This document shows positions 1 through 9,500 of a DNA stretch of 64,000 bases, in pieces. The notes beneath the pieces are model-generated. The model was not told the origin of the DNA and made no database searches. It saw only the letters and a list, made by a program, of their open reading frames with translations. The position numbers were made by a program, and so were the translations under genes. The first letter of the stretch is position 1. Each line of letters starts with the position of its first letter. The stretch covers positions 62,001 to 126,000 of the forward strand of contig JABFSU010000037.1 in assembly GCA_013140455.1 (NCBI GenBank), in the 5' to 3' direction. The stretch comes from Nitrospira sp. Lineage in GTDB: Bacteria > Nitrospirota > Nitrospiria > Nitrospirales > Nitrospiraceae.

Positions 1-22
1 CGGCCAGCGGCGTTCTCGGTTC

Positions 23-68
23 GAAATAATCCTCAACGTACCCCAGAGGGTACGCCTCCGGTTATTTC
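23..68. repeat. 46-bp imperfect palindrome
   Basis: The outer arms GAAATAA (23-29) and TTATTTC (62-68) are exact reverse complements. The inner arms GTACCC (38-43) and GGGTAC (48-53) enclose the loop CAGA. The sequence between the two arm pairs is only partly complementary. The shape suits a REP-like intergenic repeat or a terminator hairpin for a gene upstream of the window. No second copy was seen in the window. Confidence 0.5.
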
Positions 69-176
69 TCTCCTCCGGCCTTGCTGGCCATCCCGTTTGA
101 GCAACCTGTAAGACGTCTTCTCTTTAAGAACAGAATTTTCGTTGAACAATTCCTTCGGATTTCGCACAGTGGGGCC

Positions 177-1286
177 ATGAGTCCGATTGCGAAGATCCAA
201 TCTCTCCTTGCCAAGCCCTTCATGCCGGCGGTGTTTTTCCTCTCCGGCGTTTCGTACGATACCCTCACGCTCACGCGTATCGACCGGTTGCAGGATAATC
301 TCCTGCTGTTGATCTATTTGCTGTTGCTCGGTGTGCTCATTGTGCTGACCGGCCGGTTGGGGATCGAGCCGGCGCCGGAGGGGGAGCATCTCGCGTCATT
401 TTCCCCGTTCGCGCGGTGGATGCTCAAAGCCCGGTCCTATTATCCGATGGCGGTGCAGTTTCTACTGGGCGGGCTCTTCAGCGCCTATGCGATCTTCTAT
501 TCCCGGAGCGCGACCCTGACGAGCAGCGCGATCTTTTTTGCTCTGTTGATCCTGCTGCTGGTCGGGAACGAGTTTCTGCGTGACCGGCTGTCCAGCCTGC
601 GTCTCTTGATCAGCCTCTATGCGCTGGTGTGCTTCGCTTTTTTCACGTTCTTTCTCCCGGTGATGACCGGGCTAATGAACATGGCCGTTTTCCTCGCGGG
701 AGCCGGATTGACCGCGATGGTCACGCTCCGGGTTGTGCACTTGATCTATCGCAATAATCCGGATCGCTCCAAACGTGAAGCCGTCGGCGTCACCGCTCCG
801 GCGTTCGGGCTTATTGCGCTGCTGGTCGGGTTTTATTTTCTGAACTGGATTCCACCGGTGCCGCTCTCGATGAAGTTCGGCGGCATCTATCGCGAGGTGC
901 AGCGGCAGGGAGATCAGTTTCTCCTGACCTACGATCGCAAATGGTACGAAGTCTGGAAACGCTCCGAGAATCCGTTCCCTGCCGATGAGCCGATCTATTG
1001 CTTCACTGCCGTCTTTGCCCCGGTGGCACTGGATGCGACGGTGTATCATCATTGGTATTTCCGCCCCAACAGCAGCAAGCTCTTTACCCATGCCGACAAG
1101 ATTCCCATCAAGATCTCCGGCGGCCGCGAGGGCGGCTATCGGGCATATTCCTTCAAGCAGCGCCTCGATCCCGGCGACTGGCGTGTGGACGTCGAAACAG
1201 AAGATGGCCGCATCGTCGGGCGGGTGTCGGTCCGAGTCGAACAGCGGAATGATCAACCGACCGCACTGAAGACACTGTCCTACTGA
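177..1286 (+). CDS. Membrane protein with DUF2914-like C-terminus
   Basis: The 369-aa product begins with a block of about seven hydrophobic helices (residues about 10-230). A soluble tail of about 135 residues follows, carrying a W-rich HHWYFRP stretch and ending in a beta-rich segment typical of DUF2914. Proteins of this layout are annotated only as integral membrane proteins; the biochemical role is unknown. I chose the ATG at 177 because the longer reading from 81 runs through the palindromic leader and adds a basic non-conserved stretch. The ribosome site there is weak (GTGGGG), so the start is uncertain. A hairpin lies just after the stop. Confidence 0.7.
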   Translation: MSPIAKIQSLLAKPFMPAVFFLSGVSYDTLTLTRIDRLQDNLLLLIYLLLLGVLIVLTGRLGIEPAPEGEHLASFSPFARWMLKARSYYPMAVQFLLGGLFSAYAIFYSRSATLTSSAIFFALLILLLVGNEFLRDRLSSLRLLISLYALVCFAFFTFFLPVMTGLMNMAVFLAGAGLTAMVTLRVVHLIYRNNPDRSKREAVGVTAPAFGLIALLVGFYFLNWIPPVPLSMKFGGIYREVQRQGDQFLLTYDRKWYEVWKRSENPFPADEPIYCFTAVFAPVALDATVYHHWYFRPNSSKLFTHADKIPIKISGGREGGYRAYSFKQRLDPGDWRVDVETEDGRIVGRVSVRVEQRNDQPTALKTLSY

Positions 1287-1302
1287 TGAAACGCCTCAAC
1301 GC

Positions 1303-1330
1303 GATGGTTCTTGGGCAGTGCCAAGCCATC
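1303..1330 (+). terminator. Hairpin after the DUF2914-like gene
   Basis: GATGG (1303-1307) pairs with CCATC (1326-1330), and CTTGG (1310-1314) with CCAAG (1321-1325). There is a two-base TT bulge and the loop is GCAGTG. It starts 17 bases after the stop at 1286. There is no T-run, so it is at best an atypical terminator or an RNA-stabilising hairpin. Confidence 0.4.
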
Positions 1331-1505
1331 GCCGGTATCGAGCAAGCGCTGCCGGGCGTGAAAACCGGCACAATTGCACCGTCCGCATCAGTCCCCATCT
1401 GGTCTATTGAGAGAGGGATGTCTAGGATGTAGTTCCTCCGAATGCTGCGCGTATCGTCGAGATCTGGTTGCGAGAGATTTCTCAAGAGCGTAGAGTCGGC
1501 ATGTC

Positions 1506-1868
1506 ATGAGTATTCGAATCCTTCCTCCCTGCCCCTCCAGTCCTAACTGCGCTTCTACCCAGGCAACAGACGAAGGCCATGCCATTGCGCCGTTCCGCTA
1601 TCGCAAGTCGCGGGCGGAGGCGAAGGAGGCGTTGAAGGACATCGTTCGGACCATGCCTCGCACCAGGCTTGTCGAGGAAGACGAGTCCTATCTGCATTAC
1701 GAATTCACGAGCTTGCTGCTCCGCTTTGTCGATGACGTGGAGTTTCTCCTCGACGACGAGAACAAGACGATTCACTTCCGTTCCGCCTCACGCACCGGCT
1801 ACGGTGATCTCGGGGTGAACCGGAAGCGAATGGAAGAGATCCGGTCGCTTGCCGGCGACAAGCTCTAG
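1506..1868 (+). CDS. DUF1499 family protein
   Basis: The 120-aa product has the N-terminal SSPNCAST block (residues about 11-18), the signature of DUF1499. The rest also fits: a conserved FRYRKSRAEA-like segment, a DDVEFLLDDE strand pair, and a FRSASRTGYGDLGVNRKR end. No signal peptide is seen. Family members are short proteins of unknown function, usually single-domain. The start has no strong ribosome site. It reads in the same direction as the following PilZ gene, 70 bases away. Family assignment is secure; function is not known. Confidence 0.75.
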   Translation: MSIRILPPCPSSPNCASTQATDEGHAIAPFRYRKSRAEAKEALKDIVRTMPRTRLVEEDESYLHYEFTSLLLRFVDDVEFLLDDENKTIHFRSASRTGYGDLGVNRKRMEEIRSLAGDKL

Positions 1869-1938
1869 CGCTATTCGGTAATTTTCTTGGGAGTTGTCCG
1901 GCTGCTTGTTATGCTTCCAACCCAGGAGGCCGGATTCT

Positions 1939-2262
1939 ATGGGGTTCAAACGAAAAGGCTCGCGTGTCGATGTCAGCCGTGCCGGCCGTTTGCAGCGGGG
2001 TGCCCTCTCGGCGCCGTGCAAAGTTCTGGATGTCAGCGAGACCGGCGTCAAGATTGAGAGCCGCCTCTTCGTGAAGAGTGGTGACGTACTTCAACTGGTG
2101 ATCGACCTTGAACAGGGACGAACGGTGACGTGCGGGTTGCAGGTCGTCCATGTGCGATCCCCGAAGTTCGGCGCGACGATTTCGTCGATCAGTCCGGAGG
2201 ATCGTGAGCGACTGACCCATATCCTCGACGACCATGTGCAGAATAGTTTTTCCCGCCGCTAG
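1939..2262 (+). CDS. PilZ domain protein
   Basis: A 107-aa single-domain protein. It carries the c-di-GMP-binding RxxxR box (RKGSR, residues 4-8) and the second motif DVSETG (DxSxxG). These match PilZ domains that bind cyclic di-GMP. Start at 1939 is fixed by a strong AGGAGG ribosome site nine bases upstream; a longer reading from 1894 would cross that site. There is no output domain, so it may act by contacting a partner protein. It is one of eight PilZ genes in the window. Confidence 0.85.
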   Translation: MGFKRKGSRVDVSRAGRLQRGALSAPCKVLDVSETGVKIESRLFVKSGDVLQLVIDLEQGRTVTCGLQVVHVRSPKFGATISSISPEDRERLTHILDDHVQNSFSRR

Positions 2263-2272
2263 CGGCTGAACT

Positions 2273-4252
2273 CTACAACTTGCGGCAGGTCGCCGTGGGG
2301 GCGAGTTCCGTTTCTGACAATTCCAGCTTCGAGAGATAGGCCCAGCCCATCAGGTAGCCCAGCTGCCGGTAGGCTTCGAATTCCTCCAGCTCATACCACT
2401 GAAACACCGTACTTGTCTGAGGGAACTCCTTTCCCTCCGGCGCCTCGACGATCTTCGTCACCTTCTTGATGGCCAGTTGTGCCCATTCGCGGGCCTGGTC
2501 GTCGCTGATCATCGCGAGCAGCCGGTTGGCATCCAGATGGGTCGGGTTCGTGGGCGGACTGGCCAGCGGCGCTTCGGCCAACGGGCGGCCGCTTTCCGGA
2601 TCGGCGCTGACGAAGATCTTGCCGGGCGCGGTCAATGCCGGGTTTTTTTTGAAGAGCGTCGGGTTGTAGGCGTAGGGCTTCAGGTAGTGAATGACGGTTG
2701 GGGTGCCGTCTGGTCGCAGGACCCAGAAGCGGCGGTACCAGACGATCTCATGCTGTTCCGGGATTTCTCCACACCACTGCACTTCCTCGCCGAAATAGCT
2801 TTTAATTCTAGCTTGGAGATGGTGGAGGTAGTCGTATTGCCAGGTGGTGTCGAGCGTGGCATCGCCCACGATGATATGGCTGACCTGGCGGCGCAAGAGC
2901 GTCTGGACGCCCAGGTTGTCGTAGAATGAGCCGTCGGTGATCTCGATCCACCGGCTTTTCGTATCCGGCCAGATCCGCTGGATGGTCATCATCAGAAAGT
3001 AATCCCAGACGGTGGTGACGGGGGTATTGAACCGGCGGGCGTAGTTCCAGGTCTGATATTCGTTGTTGATGTTGAAGGGCGCCGTGCTGAACCGGAACAA
3101 CAGGCGCGCGATGTCATTTCGGTACCATTCCTCGACCAGGCTATCCAGATCCAGCCCCGCGCCTGAGGCGGTCATGGCCTGGGAGAGGCGCACGCAGGCA
3201 CCGGCGCGGATGCGTTCAGCCCGTGGCTTGTGGCAGGTGCCTTCGGTCAGGTCTTCGACGACGACTTTCCGCGGGTTGAACCAGGCCGGCTTGCCGTCTT
3301 CGGTCTGGGCTTCGACCACGGGTAAGCCGAACCCGGCACTCTGGATGTAGCCGAGGCCGTCGGAGCCGGTGTAGTCGCGGGTGAACTCGAAGTTGTAATT
3401 GTCGCGATAGGGACGGTTCGTCTCGGTTTCGAAGGCGCGGGGTCTGCCGCGGTTCACCAGATTGCCGTTGATGATTAGGTAGGGTGCATCGGCGTCCTTC
3501 CGGTTCAACCGGACCAGCGGGCTTTCCTGTTTCCCGCGCAGGTAGGTGAGCTGGATGCGATCTTCATAGGGCGTGAATAAGTGCAGCTCGTTCCCGATCT
3601 CCGGCGGCGTCTTGATGTGCAGGATCAGATCCCACATGTAATAGGGCAGAAGCCGCCAGGCATAGCCCCACATGAGCTTCGGCCCTTCCCAGAACCCGCC
3701 TTCCTTGATAAAGCCAGAATGGTGCCGCAAATGGGCGATGAAGTCCTGATGGGGATCGAGCAGCTTGCCTTGATCCATGGTCTGGACGAGGTTGCCGTAG
3801 GCGTCATCCTGCTCTTGACCCAAGTGGGCGAGCATCCAGCCTGCGATATAGGACCCGCCTGAGACGGTGCTGAGGTAGTCGATATCAGGCAGTCGCTGCA
3901 TGTCATGGAGCGATTGCAGGACACCCAGGTGGAAGGTGGCGGAGCGGATGCCGCCGCCGGAGAAGGCCAGGCCGGTCAGGCTCGGCGGAACGCTGGTCGT
4001 AGCCAGGGGATGAGCCGACACGCCATTCGACTGCCCGTTGGCAACGGTGGAGCGGCGTTCCTGGATATAGGCGTATTCCTCCTGGTAGTCCCGCACGAGC
4101 GAAGCCGGCTGATAGGTGAAGGCTCGCTGGCGGATGTCATAGGTCTTGGTCGGAACCGTCTGGCAGGCGGAAAGGGTAAGGCTGAGGAGGAGGCTTGCCC
4201 AGAGCCAGCGGGAGCGGCGTTGATAGTGCGTAGGGCCAATCACAGGCGGCAC
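2273..4252 (-). CDS. Patatin-like phospholipase lipoprotein
   Basis: A 659-aa protein with an N-terminal basic and hydrophobic stretch ending in the lipobox LSAC (Cys30), so it is a predicted lipoprotein. The patatin core follows: the oxyanion-hole motif SGGGIR (residues 98-103), the nucleophile elbow TVSGGS (Ser131) and the catalytic aspartate in TDGSFYDNLG (Asp439). Patatins are Ser-Asp dyad acyl hydrolases acting on phospholipid or other acyl esters. The protein is longer than a minimal patatin domain; the insertion between elbow and Asp and the C-terminal 200 residues are not assigned. Expected location is the periplasm or outer membrane. It converges with the PilZ gene ending at 2262. 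Confidence 0.8.
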   Translation of the reverse strand: MPPVIGPTHYQRRSRWLWASLLLSLTLSACQTVPTKTYDIRQRAFTYQPASLVRDYQEEYAYIQERRSTVANGQSNGVSAHPLATTSVPPSLTGLAFSGGGIRSATFHLGVLQSLHDMQRLPDIDYLSTVSGGSYIAGWMLAHLGQEQDDAYGNLVQTMDQGKLLDPHQDFIAHLRHHSGFIKEGGFWEGPKLMWGYAWRLLPYYMWDLILHIKTPPEIGNELHLFTPYEDRIQLTYLRGKQESPLVRLNRKDADAPYLIINGNLVNRGRPRAFETETNRPYRDNYNFEFTRDYTGSDGLGYIQSAGFGLPVVEAQTEDGKPAWFNPRKVVVEDLTEGTCHKPRAERIRAGACVRLSQAMTASGAGLDLDSLVEEWYRNDIARLLFRFSTAPFNINNEYQTWNYARRFNTPVTTVWDYFLMMTIQRIWPDTKSRWIEITDGSFYDNLGVQTLLRRQVSHIIVGDATLDTTWQYDYLHHLQARIKSYFGEEVQWCGEIPEQHEIVWYRRFWVLRPDGTPTVIHYLKPYAYNPTLFKKNPALTAPGKIFVSADPESGRPLAEAPLASPPTNPTHLDANRLLAMISDDQAREWAQLAIKKVTKIVEAPEGKEFPQTSTVFQWYELEEFEAYRQLGYLMGWAYLSKLELSETELAPTATCRKL

Positions 4253-4331
4253 TGTAGCGGAATCCCGGAAGTGAAGAAAGAGGGGCGAGTGATTCCACTT
4301 AAGCTTTGGGGGGTAGCGACCGAGAGGGAGT

Positions 4332-4529
4332 CTAGTGCTTGGGCGTCTGGAGCTTCGGGCCCAATCGGGTCGTATGCTGGAAGACGCACTTCGGGCAGGT
4401 GTAATGAACGAATTGCGCGCCGCCGACCAATCGTTTCTTCATCGGCACCTTGCACCAGGTGCAGAGTCGGTCGGGAAGCGTGGCTGCGGATACGGTCGGA
4501 GTCGATGGGTTGCTCATAGTGGGGCGCAT
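4332..4529 (-). CDS. Small zinc-ribbon-like protein
   Basis: A 65-aa product with two CxxC pairs (CTWC and CPKC) about 20 residues apart, the spacing of a zinc ribbon. The N-terminus is Ser/Thr/Pro-rich and probably disordered, and the tail is basic. It could bind nucleic acid or protein, but nothing further can be inferred. It lies 80 bases upstream of the patatin gene on the same strand and could share its transcript. The start is uncertain: a GTG at 4535 and ATGs at 4529 and 4517 are all possible, with no strong ribosome site. Confidence 0.55.
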   Translation of the reverse strand: MRPTMSNPSTPTVSAATLPDRLCTWCKVPMKKRLVGGAQFVHYTCPKCVFQHTTRLGPKLQTPKH

Positions 4530-4681
4530 TGTCACCGAGGGGTGTGAACCTTGTCAACCGACTTGGAGGGCACCGGGTGGCCCGAGCTGAAAAAAGTTTT
4601 CGCGCCGCGTCTCACCGAAAATTCTTCATGGTATAGTGCGATCCAGATGTCCTGTACGCGTGCCTTCACATTCTCACTGAA

Positions 4682-4693
4682 AGGTGATCACCT
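4682..4693. promoter_or_regulatory. Palindrome over the Shine-Dalgarno of the AdoMetDC-like gene
   Basis: AGGTGATCACCT is a perfect 12-bp palindrome that abuts the ATG at 4694 and contains the ribosome site AAAGGTGAT. It also has a central GATC. It could be an operator or an RNA element that masks the ribosome site; the sequence alone does not say which. A possible -10 box, TATAGT, lies at 4632-4637, without a clear -35 box. Confidence 0.4.
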
Positions 4694-5134
4694 ATGAGTA
4701 TCTCGGCTGGTTCCGAGTCGTCAATCTTACCAACCGGCACCCCTGCCGCCGCTTCCCTGCCTGTTCAAGACATGGTAGGAACCGGCAAAGCATGGGGCCT
4801 CTGCACCGCTGTCGATCTTCAAGATTGCAATCCCGACCTCATCCGTGATGCTGACCACATCAAGCGCTATGTCGTGGAGCTCTGCGAGCTCATCGGGATG
4901 AAGCGCTTTGGCGAGTGCCAGGTCGTGAATTTCGGCGAAGGTCGTGTGGCCGGCTACTCCATGGTGCAGCTGATCTCGACGTCGTTGATCAGCGGCCATT
5001 TTGCCAACGACACCAACAACGCGTACCTCGATATTTTCAGCTGCAAGGGTTACGACCCTGCGGTCGTCGAAGCCTTCTCCAAGGAGTTCTTCGGCGCGCG
5101 CCGGAGCATGGCGACAGCCACACTCCGTTATTAG
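4694..5134 (+). CDS. S-adenosylmethionine decarboxylase-like protein
   Basis: A 146-aa protein with the bacterial AdoMet decarboxylase (SpeH-type) fold signature. The block STSLISGH (95-102) followed by NNAYLDIFSCKGYD (108-121) aligns with the family's ESHxSxH and DxFxC segments. Ser97, His102 and Cys117 keep the +5 and +20 spacing of the pyruvoyl serine, processing histidine and donor cysteine (Ser63, His68, Cys83 in the Thermotoga enzyme). The Glu before the serine is Thr96 and the following His is Leu98, so autoprocessing may differ. About 30 N-terminal residues have no SpeH equivalent. No aminopropyltransferase (spermidine synthase) lies nearby. If active it would make decarboxylated AdoMet; otherwise it is a repurposed relative. 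Confidence 0.65.
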   Translation: MSISAGSESSILPTGTPAAASLPVQDMVGTGKAWGLCTAVDLQDCNPDLIRDADHIKRYVVELCELIGMKRFGECQVVNFGEGRVAGYSMVQLISTSLISGHFANDTNNAYLDIFSCKGYDPAVVEAFSKEFFGARRSMATATLRY

Positions 5135-5217
5135 TCGCTCGCTGAATGGCCTGCGCGTGGGGGCCGCAGAACTGTGGCCCCCATTGCCGCCACCTACGAA
5201 CCTCTTTCTATCGATTC

Positions 5218-5553
5218 ATGAAACCCACGACCATCGCCGAGTTTTTCCAGTTGCTGCCGGTCTCGCTCGATCGGGATGCTGCCGAGGATGTCACGGTTGT
5301 CTATCAATTCGATCTAAGCGGCGCCCAGGGCGGGCAGTATTCAGTGCAAGTGAAGGATGGAGCCTGTACCGTGCAAGCGGGAGTGCATGCCGATCCGCAG
5401 GTGACGATCTCCATGGCGGGTGATGACTGTCTGAAGCTGCTCAATGGCAAGCTCAATATTCCGGCCAGCGTGATGACCGGCCGCCTCCGCGTGAGCGGAG
5501 ATATGGGTCTGGCCATGCAGCTCAAATCGCTGTTTCCCACCCTCGGGGCCTGA
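5218..5553 (+). CDS. SCP2 sterol-binding domain protein
   Basis: A 111-aa single-domain protein. The pattern of a central VVYQFDLSG strand, VQVKDGACTVQAG, the DPQVTISMAGDDCLKLLNGKLN block and the end GDMGLAMQLKSLFP is that of SCP2/sterol-carrier domains, which bind hydrophobic ligands in a cavity. The ATG at 5218 gives the usual domain length; a longer frame from 5146 adds a Cys/His-rich stretch with no family match. It follows the AdoMetDC-like gene by 83 bases on the same strand. The ligand is unknown. Confidence 0.75.
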   Translation: MKPTTIAEFFQLLPVSLDRDAAEDVTVVYQFDLSGAQGGQYSVQVKDGACTVQAGVHADPQVTISMAGDDCLKLLNGKLNIPASVMTGRLRVSGDMGLAMQLKSLFPTLGA

Positions 5554-5678
5554 TTTCCCTTCAGCTGTTCATCGCGCCTTGCAGTGACCGACCGGACGCG
5601 CGGGTGGTGCGCTTGACGGCTCTTGTCCCTCTCTGCGAGGCTGTGAACCTGTCCTGTTGCTTAGAAAGACGATTCGCG

Positions 5679-6548
5679 ATGTCGATCCAGTGGTTTCCCG
5701 GTCACATGAATGCGGCCCGTAAAGAAGCGGCCAAGACGATGGAGGCGATCGATGTCATCGTCGAGGTCCTGGATGCACGTGTTCCTCAGGCCAGTTGCAA
5801 TCCATTGATCGAAGAACTGCGTCTACCCCGGCAACGCCCTTGCCTGAAAGTGCTCAACAAAGCGGATCTTGCCGACCCGGCTGTGACGAAGGCCTGGCTC
5901 GAACGGTATAACCGGCAGGCCGGTGTCACGGCCGTGGCTTTGTCGTGCAAGGGTGCGGGCGATGCTGCCAAGATCCCTCGCCTGTGCCAGCAGATCGCTC
6001 CCCATCGCAACAGCAATGTGAAGCCGCTGCGCATGTTGATCATGGGAGTCCCCAATGTCGGTAAGTCGACCCTGATGAACGCACTCCTCAAGCGGCGCAT
6101 CGCTCGTGTGGGTGATGAACCGGCTGTGACCAAAGTCCAACAGCGACACAAGCTGAATGACCATATGGCCATCATCGACTCGCCCGGATTGCTCTGGGGG
6201 ACAATCAAAGATCCGCAGGTGGGCTTGCTGCTTGCGACGATCAACGCGGTCGGGCACACGGTCGTGGATGATGAAACCGTGGCGGAGTTTCTTGCCGGGA
6301 AGCTGCTCGAACGGTATCCAGCCAGACTGACCGCCCGGTACGGTTGCGCGGTGGAGGGACTGACGAGTGCGGGAGTGATTGAAGCCATCGCCAGAAAACG
6401 CGGCTGTCTGCTGGCCGGAAGCGGCGGGGCGTTGGATCGGGACAAGGCTGCGAGGATTCTCTTGGCCGACTACCGCGACGGCACGCTGGGCCGCGCCAGT
6501 TTGGAGATGCCGGAAACAGAGGAAGCGGCGCAGGCTGAACCAGCCTAA
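5679..6548 (+). CDS. ylqF: Ribosome biogenesis GTPase YlqF/RbgA
   Basis: A 289-aa circularly permuted GTPase that helps mature the large ribosomal subunit. The G4 motif NKAD (60-63) precedes the P-loop GVPNVGKST (123-131) and the G3 motif DSPG (167-170), the permuted order diagnostic of the YlqF/YawG group. The N-terminal IQWFPGHMNAA is the typical YlqF opening, which is why I start at ATG 5679 rather than 5604. The C-terminal helical domain is present at normal length. It converges on the RND pump gene with a 16-base gap. Confidence 0.93.
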   Translation: MSIQWFPGHMNAARKEAAKTMEAIDVIVEVLDARVPQASCNPLIEELRLPRQRPCLKVLNKADLADPAVTKAWLERYNRQAGVTAVALSCKGAGDAAKIPRLCQQIAPHRNSNVKPLRMLIMGVPNVGKSTLMNALLKRRIARVGDEPAVTKVQQRHKLNDHMAIIDSPGLLWGTIKDPQVGLLLATINAVGHTVVDDETVAEFLAGKLLERYPARLTARYGCAVEGLTSAGVIEAIARKRGCLLAGSGGALDRDKAARILLADYRDGTLGRASLEMPETEEAAQAEPA

Positions 6549-6564
6549 AAAGGTTTGCCGGAGG

Positions 6565-9500
6565 CTACTCCATTGCCGGAAGCGGGCTGGTCGGTGCTAA
6601 AGGTGCAGCGGCCTGCTGTTCCTTCTCGAACTTCCTCGGGAACCATTCTTCAAAAATCATATACATAGTCGGCACGAGGAAGAGGGTTAGCAACGTCGAG
6701 ACACTGAGCCCTCCGACGACTGACCGCGCGAGCGGCGCGTTGGTTTCTCCGCCGGTGCCCCAGCCGATGGCCATCGGGAGCAGGCCGAAGACCGTGGCGA
6801 GCGAGGTCATCAGAATCGGGCGCAACCGCGTGCGCGAAGCCGTAATGACCGCATCCGCCAGCGAATGGCCTCTGCGGCGCAGGACGTTGGTATAGTCGAC
6901 GAGCAGCACGCCGTTCGAGACGACGATGCCGAGCATCATGATGATGCCCATCATCGAAGTGGTCGACAGAGTCGTATTGGTCAGGAAGAGGATCAGAATC
7001 ACACCGGGGAAACCCATCGGCACCGAGAACATGATGATGAAAGGATCGATCAGCGATTTGAACTGCGCCGCCATCACCATATAGACCAGCGCCAATGCGA
7101 GAACGGTGGCGAACTGCAGGCCCTGAAAGGTCTCCCGCTGTTGCTGGATTTGTCCCGCCAGCTTGATCGTGAATCCGGTCGGCAGTTGGAAGGCGGCAAA
7201 GGCCGCTTCCAGGTCTTCCGCAATGGCGCCCAACGGGCGCGTGGTGGGGTTGGCGGTAATATGGACGACGCGCTGGAAATACTTCCGGTCGATCTTCACC
7301 GGTCCGGCGTTCAGCTTCAGCGAGGCCACGTTCTTGAGCAACACCGGCTCTCCGGCCTTCGTCGTGAGTAGAATGTTGTCCAGGTCGGTCAGGTCCTTGC
7401 GGTGCTCTTCGGCCAGCCAGGCGCTGATGTAATACTCGTTGCCGTTCTGCGGATCAGTGTAGATGATCGGGTCGGTCTGCCCGTTTCCGTTGAGGGAGAA
7501 CAGCACGGCGTTGGCCACGTCGGTTTCGCTGATACCGAGCAGCGCGGCCTTTTCCCGGTCCACCACCACGTTGATCTCCGGGTAGTTCTCTTCCCGGCTC
7601 ACTTCGATGTCGGCGATCCCCGGGATCTTGTGCATGGCGTCTTCGACCTGGCGGATCACGCCGCGCGCTTTTTCAAAATCATAACCGTAAATCTCGACGT
7701 CGATCGATTTCTGCGAGCCGAAGCTGGTCACCCGCTTTACGAGTCCACCCGGATCGAAGAACATGGCGACGCCGGGGAAGAGCTTGATGATCTTGGGGCG
7801 CACGTCGTTCATGACCTGCACCTGGTTCCGTTTCCGTTTGTCCGGCGGGGTGAGGTAGACGGAGATGACGGAGGTGTGCGGGCCGGTATTGGGATTGAAG
7901 AGCGACGAGCGGCCCTGGGCGAGGACGCCGGTGCTGGAGACCATCGTTTCCAGTTCATCGGGCGGAATATTTTCTCTGAGCACCCGTTCCACCTCGGCAA
8001 CCTGCTGCTCGGTTTTCTCCACGCGCTGGCCGACCGGGGCGCGCAGGACAATGCGGAACTGGCTTTCGTCCGAGACCGGCAGAAACTCCGTGCCGATCAT
8101 CGGGAGCAGCATGAGGGAGCCGATAAAGAGCAGCACGATTGTGGTGATGAACAGACGGCGGTGCGCGAGTACCCAGCGCAGCGAGTCTTCGTAGCTGCGG
8201 TCCAGAGATTCGTAGCGGTCCCGGCTCCAGTCCATGAGGCGCACGAACCAGGCCGGCATCGACCGGTGTGCTTCCTGTTCGGGCTTCAGAAACTTGTAGC
8301 AGAGCGCCGGCGTGACCGTTCGCGAGATGAAGAAGGACGTGAAGAGGGCGATGGCGATAGTGACGGTCAACGGAATCAGTAACAAGCGCGCGATGCCGAC
8401 GACGAAGAACATGGGTAGAAAGACGACCACCGTCGTGACGGTCGAGGCAAAGATCGGCATGGCGACTTCGCGGGCGGCCTCCAGGATGGCGTCCCAGCGG
8501 CGTGGCGTCGTATTGAGGTGCCGCTGAATGTTTTCCAGTTCGACGATTGAGTCGTCCACGAGCCGGCCGATACCCAGGGCCAGCCCTCCCAGCGTAAAGA
8601 CGTTCAGTGTCTGACCGGTGAAGTAGAGCACGATGAAGGTCACCAGGATCGATAGTGGAATCGAGACGGAAATGATGAGGGTGCTCGTCAGGTTGCGCAG
8701 AAAAATGAGGATGACAGCGGCGGCGAGCAGGGATCCGTGCAAGGCCTGCTCGATCAGATTCTGAATGGACTGGCGGATGTACACGGATTGATCGAAGGAG
8801 ATGCCGAGTTTTACGCCGGGCGGAATGCCGATCATCTTGGGGAGTGCCGTGCGCAGGGCATCCACGACTTCGACGGTATTGGCGATGGGTTGTTTGTTGA
8901 CGCGGAGGTATACGGCCCTGGTGCCGTCGGTGCGGACGATGTTCGTCTGGATGTCGGAGGAGTCGGTCACGGTTCCGACATCGCGGACGCGGACTGGGTT
9001 GCCCTGCTGATTCACTTTGACGATGACGTCCTGGATCGGATCGACGGTTTTGAATTGATTGTTCGTGAAGACGTTGTAGTCGAGATTGCCCGCTTTCAAA
9101 TCGCCGGATGGGAGAATCAGATTGGCCGCTTTGACGGACTTCACGACATCGAGAATCGAGAGCCCGCGCGCATTGAGCAGGGCCGGGTCCAGATTGATAT
9201 TGATCTGGCGGATCTTGCCGCCCTCTACCGTCGCGGCGGCGACGTTGGCGATCTGCTCGATCTGCGGCGCGATCGTGTTGTACGCGAGGTCGTAGAGCGC
9301 CCGCTCGTCCAGATCGTCGCTGGAGACGGTGACGAACGACACCGGGATATTGGAGACGTCGAACTTGACGATAAAGGGTTGCAAGATGCCGGGCGGCAGA
9401 CTGTTCAGGATCTGGGTAATGCGCTGCATCACCTCCATCTGGCCGACGTTGATGTCGGCGCCCCAGTTGAACCAGATCTGGACCGCGCCGATGCCTTGTT

